Positions 49,124-57,938 are shown, counted from the stretch's first letter. The stretch: DNA of 60,613 nt from Streptomyces sp. WZ.A104 (GCF_002382885.1 NZ_NWVL01000050.1:1-60613); one strand, 5' to 3'. The notes: generated by a model from the sequence alone, not told the origin. Numbers and translations are program-made.

Positions 49124-49978
49124 TCAGAGCTCTGCGAGGCTCGCGAGCAGCTCGGCGGCGGGCTTCGGGCGGGCGAGCCAGCGCAGGTGGCTTCCTTCCA
49201 GCGTCCGGACGTCGAAGGGGTTGTCCGGGGTGAGCGCGTCCGCTTCGCGGATCATGCGGTCCTGCACGGCGGGCGGCAGGCTGGCGTCGGCGGTCAGGCG
49301 GACGTAGGTCCGGGGAATCCGGCCCCAGGTGGCCGCCTGCGCCCGGTCGGCGGACGTGCCGGCGTCGAGGTTCTCGTCGGGCTGGAAGGTGTTCAGGAAG
49401 GTCCGGAACTCGTCGTCGGTGAGGTCGGCGGCGAAGGCGTGGCGGAACGCGGCGAGCGCATCCGGGTCGGCGGTCCGGAAGTTGGTGCGGATCAGGCCGA
49501 GCTCGACCGGATTCCCGGCGACTGCCGGAGCGAAGGCGGCCGGGTCCACGTCCGCCATCTCCGGCTCCGCGTAGTAGTCGCCGACGGGCAGGTCGACCGG
49601 GCACCAGGCGGAGACGTACACGATGCGGTCGACCAGGTCGGGTCGCTGGTTGCCGACCGCGGTGACCGTGACCCCGCCCCGGCTGTGGCCTACGAGGACG
49701 GTGGGCCCGTTCCGCCGGGCGCGTTCCAGGACGTCGATCACCCGGGCGGCGTTGTCGGCGAGGGTGACCCCTTTGATGCCACCCGGTTCAACGGCGAGCG
49801 CCCCGAGATCCTGAGGCGCCTGGTAGGCCGCGGGAAACGTGGCCTCGAACCCGTGCCCCGGAAGATCGACCGCGGCCGAACGGTGTCCGAGCAGGGCGAG
49901 TTCGGCCTGGAGCGGCGCGAAGGAGAACGAGTTCGCGAAGGCTCCGTGGACAAGGACGAAGGTCGGGAGAGTCTGCAT
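49124..49978 (-). CDS. Alpha/beta hydrolase (esterase-like)
   Basis: 284 aa. Oxyanion strand LVHGAFANSFSFAPLQAELA, nucleophile motif LVGHSRGGVTVTA, C-terminal His in LEGSHLRWLARP. The family resembles pyrethroid-hydrolase-like esterases. ATG 49978; the frame runs upstream to 50053 but through the operator palindrome, so the short form is preferred. Divergent from the XRE regulator gene across a 26-bp palindrome, which suggests XRE control. Confidence 0.88.
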   Translation of the reverse strand: MQTLPTFVLVHGAFANSFSFAPLQAELALLGHRSAAVDLPGHGFEATFPAAYQAPQDLGALAVEPGGIKGVTLADNAARVIDVLERARRNGPTVLVGHSRGGVTVTAVGNQRPDLVDRIVYVSAWCPVDLPVGDYYAEPEMADVDPAAFAPAVAGNPVELGLIRTNFRTADPDALAAFRHAFAADLTDDEFRTFLNTFQPDENLDAGTSADRAQAATWGRIPRTYVRLTADASLPPAVQDRMIREADALTPDNPFDVRTLEGSHLRWLARPKPAAELLASLAEL

Positions 49979-50030
49979 GCCCCAGGCTCCAACGGAATGA
50001 TCTTCGACGGCAAGGCCGTGGCGCGCGACA

Positions 50031-50056
50031 CTATTGCAAGCATGTGCTTGCAATAG
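50031..50056. promoter_or_regulatory. 26-bp perfect palindrome between hydrolase and XRE genes
   Basis: Arms CTATTGCAAGCA and TGCTTGCAATAG (12 bp each) around TG. It lies 53 bp before the hydrolase start and 28 bp before the XRE start (50084). Very likely an operator. Confidence 0.75.
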
Positions 50057-50083
50057 TTAGCAGAGATGTTGCACTATCGAGTC

Positions 50084-50569
50084 ATGGCATCACTCAACGT
50101 CGGCAATCTCGGTGAGTACCTGCGGGAGCAGCGCCGTGCGGCGCAGCTCTCGCTGCGGCAGCTCGCCGATGCCGCCGGGGTGTCGAATCCGTATCTCAGC
50201 CAGATCGAGCGCGGGCTGCGCAAGCCCAGTGCGGACGTGCTCCAGCAGGTCGCCAAGGCGCTGCGGATCTCGGCCGAGACCCTCTACGTGCGTGCGGGGA
50301 TTCTCGACGAGCGGGAGCGGGAGGAGCTGGAGACGCGGGCCGTCATTCTGGCCGATCCCTCGATCAACGAGCGGCAGAAGAACGTCCTGCTGCAGATCTA
50401 TGACTCCTTCCGCCGCGAGAACGGCTTCGTCCCCGAAGCCGAAGCCGAAGCCGATGCTGACGTCGGCGCGGACGTCGGCGCGGCCGCCGACGCTGACGCG
50501 GACATGGGCGTCGACACGGGCGCGGACGCCGGTGCGGACGCCAGGAAAGACCACGACCCTCACAGCTAG
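50084..50569 (+). CDS. XRE family helix-turn-helix regulator
   Basis: 161 aa. Cro/CI domain 5-65: LREQRRAAQLSLRQLADAAG, NPYLSQIERGLRKPS. A middle helical part follows (RQKNVLLQIYDSFRRENGF). The C-terminal 45 residues are Ala/Asp/Glu/Gly repeats of ADVGA type, acidic and disordered. ATG 50084 lacks a Shine-Dalgarno and is perhaps leaderless; an in-frame ATG at 50066 is the alternative. The regulator, HBHA-like and DUF2516 genes are conserved neighbours in Streptomyces from memory. Confidence 0.88.
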   Translation: MASLNVGNLGEYLREQRRAAQLSLRQLADAAGVSNPYLSQIERGLRKPSADVLQQVAKALRISAETLYVRAGILDEREREELETRAVILADPSINERQKNVLLQIYDSFRRENGFVPEAEAEADADVGADVGAAADADADMGVDTGADAGADARKDHDPHS

Positions 50570-50603
50570 CAGCTGGTTCTGATGATCCGGGAGGACCACA
50601 GTC

Positions 50604-51311
50604 ATGGCCATCACCGATGACCTGCGCAAGACCCTCACCGACCCCACTCCCCTCTACTTCGCCGCAGGCACGGCCGACCTGGCCGTGCAGCAGGCGCGCA
50701 AGGTTCCGGCGCTGATCGAGCAGCTGCGGGCCGAGGCGCCCGAGCGGATCGACGCCGTCCGCAACACGGACCCCAAGGCTGTGCAGGAGAAGGTGACCAC
50801 GCAGGCCAAGGAGGCCCAGGCCACCGTGCAGGCCAAGGTCACCGAGGTGTTCGGATCGTTCGACGCCGCCGACCTGAAGAAGCTGGGCGAGACCGCTCAG
50901 GACCTGGCGCTGCGCAGTGTGGGCGTGGCCGCCGAGTACGCGATCAAGGCCCGGGAGACGTACGAGAAGGTCGCCGAGCGCGGCGAGCAGACTGTGCGGA
51001 CCTGGCGCGGCGAGACGGCCGAGGAGATCGTCGAGATCTCGGCCGTCGTCGAGGCCGAGCCGAAGGCCGCGCCCAGGAGCGCCGCGCCCAGGTCCGCCGC
51101 GCCCAGGTCCGCCGAGCCGAAGGCCGCCCCGAAGAGCGCTCCCGCGGCCGGTGCCGCCAAGCCCGAATCCGCCGAGCCCGCGCCCGTGGAGTCCGTAGCA
51201 GTCAAGTCCGACGAGCCGAAGGCCGCGGCCGCCGAGGCCAAGGCCGCCAAGAAGACGCCCGCCCCGCGCAAGCCCGCGGCCAAGAAGACCCCGCCGCCCG
51301 CCGGCACGTGA
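50604..51311 (+). CDS. Heparin-binding hemagglutinin-like protein
   Basis: 235 aa. N-terminal ~150 residues are coiled-coil helices (PLYFAAGTADLAVQQARKVP, KVTTQAKEAQATVQAKVTEV). The C-terminus is Lys/Pro/Ala-rich (KAAKKTPAPRKPAAKKTPPP), as in mycobacterial HBHA. SAAPRSAAPRSAEPK repeats are coded by near-identical 12-15 bp units. HBHA binds sulfated glycans at the cell surface. In Streptomyces it may be a cell-wall or cytoplasmic coiled-coil protein. No signal peptide visible. Confidence 0.85.
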   Translation: MAITDDLRKTLTDPTPLYFAAGTADLAVQQARKVPALIEQLRAEAPERIDAVRNTDPKAVQEKVTTQAKEAQATVQAKVTEVFGSFDAADLKKLGETAQDLALRSVGVAAEYAIKARETYEKVAERGEQTVRTWRGETAEEIVEISAVVEAEPKAAPRSAAPRSAAPRSAEPKAAPKSAPAAGAAKPESAEPAPVESVAVKSDEPKAAAAEAKAAKKTPAPRKPAAKKTPPPAGT

Positions 51312-51329
51312 CCCCGGAGGGTCATTCCG

Positions 51330-51354
51330 CGCCCCGGTACGCGTGACCGGGGCG
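51330..51354 (+). terminator. Terminator of the XRE-HBHA unit
   Basis: Perfect 9-bp stem CGCCCCGGT / ACCGGGGCG with a 7-nt loop, 20 nt after the stop. Confidence 0.7.
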
Positions 51355-51448
51355 TGGGGCGGGCACCTTTACCGGTGGCCGGATCGTTGTCCCGGTACCG
51401 TGGCCCACTCGGCCGCAGGGCGTTCATCCACTCACTAGGCGGTACACC

Positions 51449-51787
51449 ATGTTGCTCTCAGGATTCGGCACGATCCTCCAGCTGCTCTATCTGGCGATGC
51501 TGGTGCTGGCTGTGGTCGCGTTCGTCTTCGCGGCGACCGCCCGGGAGGACGCCTACCGCGCCGCCGACAAGAAGAGCAAGTCGTTCTGGCTGATCATTCT
51601 CGGCGTCGCCGTCGCCGTGAACCTGCTCATCCCCATGCTCTTCCTCCAGATCGCCGGCCTCATCGCGTCGATCGTCTTCATGGTCGACGTACGGCCCGCG
51701 ATCAAGGAAGTCTCGGGCGGCGGCGGTGGCCGCCGGGGCGGGTCCAGCAGCGACGGCCCGTACGGCCCCTACAACGGCGGGCGCTGA
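51449..51787 (+). CDS. DUF2516 membrane protein
   Basis: 112 aa with three hydrophobic segments: ILQLLYLAMLVLAVVAFVFA, FWLIILGVAVAVNLLIPML, QIAGLIASIVFMVDVRPAI. The tail is Gly/Ser/Tyr-rich. Its last 19 nt overlap the convergent phosphatase gene. Function unknown, conserved beside HBHA-like genes in actinobacteria. Confidence 0.88.
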   Translation: MLLSGFGTILQLLYLAMLVLAVVAFVFAATAREDAYRAADKKSKSFWLIILGVAVAVNLLIPMLFLQIAGLIASIVFMVDVRPAIKEVSGGGGGRRGGSSSDGPYGPYNGGR

Positions 51788-53157
51788 GCGCCCAGGGGGC
51801 GCCCGGCCACGGGTGACGCGGGGCGGGAGCGCGGTGCGCTGCCGCCCCGCCGTCGTGTCCGCTCCGGGTCCCGGCCCAGCAGCAGTACCGCCACGTCGTC
51901 CGTCAGCTCGCCACCGTTCAGCTCCCGGACCTCGGTGACCGCCGCCTCCAGCAGCTCCTCGCCCGCCAGGCCCTGCTCCAGCCGCTCGTTGACCATGGCG
52001 ACCATGCCGTCCTGGCCGAGGCGCTCGCTGCCGCCCGTCCCCACACGGCCCTCGATCAGGCCGTCCGTGTACATCATCAGGCTCCAGGACCCGCCCAGCT
52101 CGACCTGCCTGCGCGGCCACCTCGCCCGGGGCAGCAGACCCAGTGCCGGGCCGCCGTCCTCGTAGGGGAGCAGCCGGGCCGGCTGCCCGTGGCGGGCGAG
52201 CAGCGGGGCGGGGTGACCGGCCAGGCACAGCCCGGCCCGGCGCCCGTCGGGCGCGATGTCGACGGTGCAGAGCGTCGCGAAGATCTCCTCGCTCTGCCGT
52301 TCGTGCTCCAGCACCTGCTGGAGCGTGGACAGCAGCTCGTCCCCGCACAGCCCGGCCAGGGTCAGCGCCCGCCAGGCGATCCGCAGCTCGACGCCGAGCG
52401 CCGCCTCGTCCGGGCCGTGCCCGCAGACGTCGCCGATCATCGCGTGCACCGTGCCGTCCGGGGTGCGCACGGTGTCGTAGAAGTCGCCGCCGAGAAGGGC
52501 GCGGCTGCGGCCGGGGCGGTAGCGGGCGGCGAAGCTCAGGTCGGAACCGTCCAGCAGGGGGGTGGGCAGCAGGCCGCGTTCCAGGCGGGCGTTCTCCTGG
52601 GCGCGCAGCCGGGACTCGGTCAGCTGGTGCTGAGCGATGTCGGCGCGCTTGCGCTCCACGGCGTACCGGATGGCCCGGCTCAGGACGCGCGCGTCCAGCT
52701 CGCCCCGGAAGAGGTAGTCCTGCGCCCCGACCCGTACCGCCTCGGCCGCCAGCTCCGTGTCGTCCCGCGCGGTGAGCGCGAGCACCGCGTGCAGCGGGGC
52801 GATGCGGAGTACGTGGGTGAGGGCCGCCAGCTCGTCGGCCCGCCCGGAGACGGGCTCGGGCCGTTCGGAGGCGGGCTGGGGCCGCTCACCGGCGTCGGGG
52901 GCCGCCGGTCCCGCGCCCGTGACCGGCAGCGCGAGGTCCAGCAGGATGCAGTCGACGTCGTCCGTGAGTAGCCGCCCGGCCTCGGTGAGGTTGCGGGCGG
53001 TACGGATACGGACCCGGGTTCCGGCAGCTGCCGAGAGCTCGGGGACGGTGATGGTGGTGCCCGCCGGGTCGTCCTCGATCACCAGCAGGGTGAGGTCGGC
53101 GCCATGGGTGGTCTCCGCAGCGGGAACGGCGCGTTGCTGCGGTACGGGTACGGGCAT
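51769..53157 (-). CDS. PP2C-type phosphatase with N-terminal receiver-like domain
   Basis: 462 aa. Receiver-like domain 20-165: TLLVIEDDPAGT, the acceptor-site strand CILLDLALPV (Asp retained), and a disordered insert with ERPQPASERPEPVSG. Then a helical linker and an RsbU/SpoIIE-type PP2C domain 195-430: LGGDFYDTVRTPDG, IGDVCGHGPDEAALG, LMMYTDGLIEGR, LTDDVAVLLL, holding the metal Asp residues. It likely dephosphorylates an anti-anti-sigma factor in a stress cascade, with the receiver as input. Confidence 0.92.
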   Translation of the reverse strand: MPVPVPQQRAVPAAETTHGADLTLLVIEDDPAGTTITVPELSAAAGTRVRIRTARNLTEAGRLLTDDVDCILLDLALPVTGAGPAAPDAGERPQPASERPEPVSGRADELAALTHVLRIAPLHAVLALTARDDTELAAEAVRVGAQDYLFRGELDARVLSRAIRYAVERKRADIAQHQLTESRLRAQENARLERGLLPTPLLDGSDLSFAARYRPGRSRALLGGDFYDTVRTPDGTVHAMIGDVCGHGPDEAALGVELRIAWRALTLAGLCGDELLSTLQQVLEHERQSEEIFATLCTVDIAPDGRRAGLCLAGHPAPLLARHGQPARLLPYEDGGPALGLLPRARWPRRQVELGGSWSLMMYTDGLIEGRVGTGGSERLGQDGMVAMVNERLEQGLAGEELLEAAVTEVRELNGGELTDDVAVLLLGRDPERTRRRGGSAPRSRPASPVAGRPLGAQRPPL

Positions 53158-53438
53158 CGGTTCGGGTTTCCTTCCCTCCCCCGAGGGTGCGGCGGAACGC
53201 CGATCGACGCACCGCCAGTCGGGGACGATAGCGGCACACGGCGGGGGAACGGAATGGCACGCGGAAAGCGGCCGCTGTCATATGCGGCGCCATAAGCCGC
53301 GTCCTGACACGGATCCGGCGCGATGGGCCGTCGTACGGGCCGGGAAGGGCCCATGACGAACATCACCCGCCCGTGAACGGCCGCGTGGCCCGGCTCACAT
53401 GAGCAGGGAGCCACCGCTCACGACGGCTGCACGCTGCT

Positions 53439-53480
53439 TGCTGCGCCTACTCGTTGGGCTCGATGCCTGCTGCGCCTACT
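53439..53480. repeat. Direct repeat at the NlpC gene 3' end
   Basis: 13-bp direct repeats TGCTGCGCCTACT at 53439-53451 and 53468-53480. The second contains the stop codon of the NlpC/P60 gene. The rest of 53158-53438 shows no gene. Confidence 0.6.
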
Positions 53481-54567
53481 TGTCGGGGCGGACCACGCCG
53501 AGGATCTTCATCGAGCCCGCGCCCGCCAGCGTGACACTGCGGCCGGGGCGCGGGGAGTGGACGATCGCGCCGTCGCCGACGTACATCCCGACATGGCTGG
53601 CGTCGGCGTGATAGATGATCAGGTCGCCGGGGCGCATGTCCCGGATGTCGATGCGCGGCAGCAGCCGCCACTGCTCCTGCGAGGTGCGCGGGATCGGCCG
53701 CTTCGCGGCCAGCCACGCCTGGGACGTCAGGCCCGAGCAGTCGTACGAACCGGGGCCCTCGGCTCCCCAGACGTACGGCTTGCCTATCTGCGCGGTCGCG
53801 AAGGCCACCGCGGCTTGGCCGGCCTTGCTCGCCTCGCCGCTGACCTCCTTGATCGCGCCGGAGGAGAGCCAGGCGGTCTGCGCCTTGTTCGCGGCGTCCT
53901 GTTCCAGCTGGCGCAGCCGGTCGCGCTCCTTCTTCTCCAGCTGCGACTCAAGCTTCTTCGCCGCCGCTATCTGGGCGTTGATCTTCTTCTTGGCCTTGGC
54001 CTGCTTGACCCGGTTCGCTTCCAGCTTCTCCCAGTTGGCGCTGGCGTCCTGGGTGTACAGCTCCAGGTCCTTCTGCGTCTGGTTCAGCTCGGTCAGGAGC
54101 GACTTGGACGCCTGCTGGCTCTGCCGGACCTTGTTGATCCCGTCGAGGAAGAGCTTCGGGTCGTTGCTGAGGGCCAGCTGGGCGCCGGGCGGCAGACCGC
54201 CGTTGCGGTACTGCTCGCGGGCCTGGGCGCCCGCCCGGTCCTTCAGCGCGGCGATGCGCGCCTGGCCGTCGACGATCGCCTTGGCCAGCTTCACGATCTC
54301 GCCGGACTGCTTCTTCGTCTGCTCCTCGGCGAGGTTGTACGCGTCCGTCGCCGCGCCCGCCTTCCGGTACAGCGTCTCGATCTGCTCGCGGACCTTCTCC
54401 AGGTCCGCGTTGGAGTACCGGGAAGGAGAGGAGTCGGCCGGGGAAGAGGCGGCCGGGGACGGCGAAGGGTTCGGAGCCGGGGCGGCCATGGCCTGAACCG
54501 GGGCCGTCAGCAGGGCCAGCGCACAGACCAGCGTGATCGCGGCAGTGGCACAGTGGCGTCGGTTCAC
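53476..54567 (-). CDS. Secreted NlpC/P60 peptidoglycan hydrolase
   Basis: 363 aa. Signal peptide 1-28 (ALALLTAPVQAMA), disordered Pro/Ser linker, a coiled coil 50-235 (RIP-like: LEKVREQIETLYRKAG, KKERDRLRQLEQDAANKAQ), then the NlpC/P60 domain 245-363. Catalytic Cys277 (SYDCSGLTSQAW), His325 (DASHVGMYVG) and a third residue His337 (IVHSPR). Cleaves stem peptides of peptidoglycan. The coiled coil resembles the autoinhibitory part of RipA/SwlA-type enzymes. A 427-nt leader precedes it. Confidence 0.93.
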   Translation of the reverse strand: MNRRHCATAAITLVCALALLTAPVQAMAAPAPNPSPSPAASSPADSSPSRYSNADLEKVREQIETLYRKAGAATDAYNLAEEQTKKQSGEIVKLAKAIVDGQARIAALKDRAGAQAREQYRNGGLPPGAQLALSNDPKLFLDGINKVRQSQQASKSLLTELNQTQKDLELYTQDASANWEKLEANRVKQAKAKKKINAQIAAAKKLESQLEKKERDRLRQLEQDAANKAQTAWLSSGAIKEVSGEASKAGQAAVAFATAQIGKPYVWGAEGPGSYDCSGLTSQAWLAAKRPIPRTSQEQWRLLPRIDIRDMRPGDLIIYHADASHVGMYVGDGAIVHSPRPGRSVTLAGAGSMKILGVVRPDK

Positions 54568-54994
54568 GAGCTCCCCCTCCGGGTCGGTTCTCCGGGCTCG
54601 CCTCCAGGTGAAGGCGACTCAGTCGATATTGGCGGCAACGGCAGCAATGACAGCGATGACAGAGGTGGCGGCAATGACAGCGATGGCGGGCAATTCCGGC
54701 AATGGTGACAATCAAGCTGAATGCGAGAAAGGCAACCGAAGCCGGGTAACGCACATCTGACTTACCGTCAGTAACTTTTCGGCAACGTCGCGATCGTGCC
54801 ATGTCGCCTCGTAAAGCAACAGAGGCAGGCGCCACCTGTCGCGTCACATACCGCCTGTTCCGGGGCACTTCGCCCCACGGGTGGCGCCGCGCGTGCCCGA
54901 TTCCGTCCTTCGTCCCCCCTCCCCATCACAAGGGACGAACGATGATCCCCCGGCGTTCCCGGAACGGGCTGGTTCCGTCCTTTCGGGCGGTTGT
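54568..54994 (-). promoter_or_regulatory. Long leader region of the NlpC/P60 gene with RNA structure
   Basis: No gene. 54828-54836 (GGCGCCACC) pairs with 54880-54888 (GGTGGCGCC), enclosing a GGGGC/GCCCC hairpin (54862-54876). This could be a terminator of the methyltransferase gene or a 5' regulatory RNA of the hydrolase. Between 54630 and 54690 lies a direct repeat of about 20 nt with the core GTCATTGC. The c-di-AMP riboswitch found before some Streptomyces hydrolase genes was looked for; its core motifs were not seen. Confidence 0.4.
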
Positions 54995-55780
54995 TCAGTG
55001 GCCGCCCGGCCGCAGGGCGTCCCACGCCACCGTGACCTCGCCCTGGCGCCACCGTCGTACCCCGTCCGTCACCGGCCAGTCGACCGCCACCGCCCGCACC
55101 GCCGCGATCCAGCGCTGCCGGGCGCCGAGCGAGGCGTAGGGGGAGGCCGCCGCCCAGGCCCGGTCGAAGTCCCGCAGGAAGGCGTGGACCGGTTCGCCCG
55201 GGACGTTGCGGTGGATCAGCGCCTTCGGCAGGCGCTCCGCCAGGTCCGAGGGGCGGTCCAGCGAGCCGAGCCGGGTGGCGAAGGTGACCGTGCGCGGGCC
55301 TTCGGGCCCCAGGGCCACCCAGACGTGCCGCCGCCCGATCTCGTCGCAGGTGCCCTCCACCAGGAGCCCGTCCGGGGCGAGGCGGGAGCACAGCCGCGCC
55401 CAGACCTCGGCGACCCGCTCCTCGTCGTACTGGCGCAGCACGTTCGCCGCCCGGATCAGCGTGGGCCGGACCTCCAGCGGGATCTCGAAGCCGCCGTGGA
55501 CGAAGGTGAGGCCCTCGCGGGCGTACGGCTGCGCGGCGGCGACCCGCTCCGGGTCGATCTCGATGCCCGCCACCGCGGTGCGCGGTTCGGCGGTGCGCAG
55601 GCGGTCCAGCAGCTCCACGGCGGTCCAGGGGGCGGCCCCGTACCCGAGATCGGCGGCCACGGGGGTCGCGGCGCGGCGCAGGACCGGGCCGTGCGCGGCG
55701 GCGATCCAGCGGTCCATGCGGCGCAGCCGGTTCGGGTTGGTCGTCCCGCGGGTGGCGGTGCCGATGGGGCGCTGGCGCAT
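54995..55780 (-). CDS. Class I SAM-dependent methyltransferase
   Basis: 261 aa. Motif I VAADLGYGAAPWTAVELLDR, motif II AGIEIDPERVAAAQPYA, then FVHGGFEIPL. The N-terminus is basic (LRRMDRWIAAAHG). The C-terminus contains HAFLRDFDRAWAAASPYASL. Conserved between the NlpC-type hydrolase and mshA in Streptomyces from memory; substrate unknown. Divergent from mshA. Confidence 0.88.
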   Translation of the reverse strand: MRQRPIGTATRGTTNPNRLRRMDRWIAAAHGPVLRRAATPVAADLGYGAAPWTAVELLDRLRTAEPRTAVAGIEIDPERVAAAQPYAREGLTFVHGGFEIPLEVRPTLIRAANVLRQYDEERVAEVWARLCSRLAPDGLLVEGTCDEIGRRHVWVALGPEGPRTVTFATRLGSLDRPSDLAERLPKALIHRNVPGEPVHAFLRDFDRAWAAASPYASLGARQRWIAAVRAVAVDWPVTDGVRRWRQGEVTVAWDALRPGGH

Positions 55781-55884
55781 GCGTCGAGCGTATGCGACGA
55801 GGTGAGAGGGGTGCTCACCGCACGATGCGCCTCCCGGCGACGTGGCGGGGCGCGCCGCCCGGCAGCGTAATGATTTGGCAAAGC

Positions 55885-55911
55885 GGAAATGAAAGGCGGC
55901 CTTCCGCTGTT
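55885..55911 (+). promoter_or_regulatory. SigR-type promoter of mshA
   Basis: GGAAA (55885-55889), 19-bp spacer, GTT (55909-55911), close to the SigR consensus GGAAT-N18-GTT. mshA is a known thiol-stress (SigR) target in S. coelicolor, from memory. The leader then forms a GGAGGGGC/GCCCCTCC hairpin (55922-55942) before the ribosome binding site GAGGAGG. Confidence 0.55.
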
Positions 55912-55986
55912 CTCGCCCTTCGGAGGGGCCCTACGCCCCTCCCCACGGCATGCCCCGTGAGGCCCTGAGCGAGGAGGACCGACGAC

Positions 55987-57378
55987 GTGAGCCAGTACGT
56001 CTCCCGGCTCGGCTCCGCCCGCTCCGCGGCGCGCATCCGCTTCCCCGGCGGTTTCCCCGGGTCCTCCCGCAGGCCGCGCCGCATCGCGATGCTCTCTGTG
56101 CACACGTCCCCGCTGCACCAGCCCGGTACGGGCGACGCGGGCGGGATGAACGTGTACATCGTCGAGCTGGCCAAGCGGCTCGCCGCGATCAATATCGAGG
56201 TCGAGGTCTTCACCCGGGCGACCACCGGCTCGCTGCCCCCCGCCGTCGAGCTGGCCCCGGGCGTTCTGGTCCGGCATGTCGACGCCGGGCCGTACGAGGG
56301 GCTCGCCAAGGAGGACCTGCCCGCCCAGCTCTGTGCCTTCACGCACGGCGTGATGCAGGCCTGGGCCGGTCAGCGCCCCGGCTACTACGACCTCGTGCAC
56401 TCCCACTACTGGCTCTCCGGCCAGGTCGGCTGGCTCGCCGCCCAGCGCTGGGGCGTCCCGCTCGTCCACGCCATGCACACCATGGCCAAGGTCAAGAACG
56501 CCGCGCTCGCCGAGGGCGACACCCCCGAGCCGCCCGCCCGCGTCATCGGCGAGACCCAGATCGTGAACGCCTCCGACCGGCTGATCGCCAACACCGCCGA
56601 GGAGGCCGCCGAGCTGGTCCGCTTCTACGACGCGGACCCGGCCGCCGTCGCCGTCGTGCATCCCGGCGTCAACCTGGACCGCTTTCGCCCCTTCCCCAAG
56701 GGCTCCGACACGTTCCGTCCCGGGGATGCCCCATCCGCCCGCGCCGCCGCGCGGGCCCGCCTCGGCCTGCCGCAGGACGCGCTGATCCCGCTCTTCGCGG
56801 GCCGCATCCAGCCGCTGAAGGCCCCCGACGTGCTGCTGCGCGCGGTGGCGGTGCTGCTGGACCGGGACCCGTCCCTGCGCTCCCGGATCGTGGTGCCCGT
56901 GGTGGGCGGGCCCAGCGGCAGCGGGCTCGCGAAGCCCGAGGGGCTCCAGAAGCTGGCCGCCCGCCTCGGCATCGCCGACGTCGTACGCTTCCACCCGCCG
57001 GTGGGCCAGGACCGGCTGGCGGACTGGTTCCGGGCCGCGTCCGTGCTGGTCATGCCGTCGTACAGCGAGTCCTTCGGCCTGGTCGCCATCGAGGCCCAAG
57101 CGGCCGGCACCCCGGTCGTCGCGGCGTCCGTCGGCGGACTGCCGGTGGCGGTACGCGACGAGGTCAGCGGCTTCCTGATACCGGGGCACGAGCCGGAGGC
57201 GTACGCCCGCGCGCTCGGGCGGTTCGCGGACGCGCCGGAGCTCGTCGAGCGGATGGGGGCGGCCGCGGCGGCGCACGCCCAGTCCTTCGGCTGGGACACG
57301 GCCGCCTCGGCGACCGCCGACGTGTACACGGCCGCGCTGACCGACCACCGCCGCCGGGCGCGTACACACCACGGCTGA
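55987..57378 (+). CDS. mshA: D-inositol-3-phosphate glycosyltransferase MshA
   Basis: 463 aa GT4 family enzyme that joins UDP-GlcNAc to 1D-myo-inositol 3-phosphate, the first step of mycothiol synthesis. N-terminal domain: SVHTSPLHQPGTGDAGGMNV, the glycine loop of MshA. C-terminal nucleotide-sugar domain: FAGRIQPLKAPDVLLRAV, and EX7E motif SYSESFGLVAIEAQAAGTP. The first 30 residues are a poorly conserved basic tail. Start GTG. The last step, mshD, lies at 5.6 kb. Confidence 0.97.
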   Translation: MSQYVSRLGSARSAARIRFPGGFPGSSRRPRRIAMLSVHTSPLHQPGTGDAGGMNVYIVELAKRLAAINIEVEVFTRATTGSLPPAVELAPGVLVRHVDAGPYEGLAKEDLPAQLCAFTHGVMQAWAGQRPGYYDLVHSHYWLSGQVGWLAAQRWGVPLVHAMHTMAKVKNAALAEGDTPEPPARVIGETQIVNASDRLIANTAEEAAELVRFYDADPAAVAVVHPGVNLDRFRPFPKGSDTFRPGDAPSARAAARARLGLPQDALIPLFAGRIQPLKAPDVLLRAVAVLLDRDPSLRSRIVVPVVGGPSGSGLAKPEGLQKLAARLGIADVVRFHPPVGQDRLADWFRAASVLVMPSYSESFGLVAIEAQAAGTPVVAASVGGLPVAVRDEVSGFLIPGHEPEAYARALGRFADAPELVERMGAAAAAHAQSFGWDTAASATADVYTAALTDHRRRARTHHG

Positions 57379-57419
57379 GCCCATCTGCCGCCCGTCCGGG
57401 GCTGACGTACGCTCGTCGC

Positions 57420-57938
57420 ATGGCTGACGTACCCGACGAAACAGCAGCGGCCCAGGTCATCGAGGCGACGCTGAACGATGCCGGGCTCGCCTGGGAGAGC
57501 CCCGCGCCCGGCAACTACGTGGTGACGCTGCCCGGCACCCGCAAGCTGTCGACGACCTGTTCGCTCATCGTCGGCAAGCACTCCCTCTCGCTCAACGCCT
57601 TCGTCGTCCGCCACCCCGACGAGAACGACGCCGGGGTGCATCGCTGGCTTCTGGAGCGCAACCTCCGCCTCTTCGGCGTGAGCTACGCGATCGACCCGCT
57701 CGGCGACGTCTACCTGGTCGGCAAGCTGCCGTTGTCGGTGGTCACCCCCGAGGAGCTGGACCGGCTGCTCGGTACGGTGCTGGAGGCGGCCGACGGCGCG
57801 TTCAACACCCTCCTGGAGCTCGGTTTCGCCGACTCGATCCGCAAGGAGTACGAGTGGCGGGTGTCGCGGGGGGAGTCCACGCGGAACCTGGACGCCTTCA
57901 GCCACCTGATCCAGCGTCCGTCAGGCGGCGCCTCGTAA
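57420..57938 (+). CDS. YbjN-like domain protein
   Basis: 172 aa. YbjN-type fold with YVVTLPGTRKLSTTCSLIVG, WLLERNLRLFGVSYAIDPLG and TPEELDRLLGTVLEAADGAF. Related to secretion-chaperone-like (type III chaperone fold) proteins. It lies 41 nt after mshA on the same strand, so likely co-transcribed with it. Function unknown. Confidence 0.88.
   Translation: MADVPDETAAAQVIEATLNDAGLAWESPAPGNYVVTLPGTRKLSTTCSLIVGKHSLSLNAFVVRHPDENDAGVHRWLLERNLRLFGVSYAIDPLGDVYLVGKLPLSVVTPEELDRLLGTVLEAADGAFNTLLELGFADSIRKEYEWRVSRGESTRNLDAFSHLIQRPSGGAS

Noticed and set aside
54568..54994. c-di-AMP (ydaO-type) riboswitch before the NlpC/P60 gene
   Set aside because: The conserved core sequences of that riboswitch were not found in the leader, although other structure exists.
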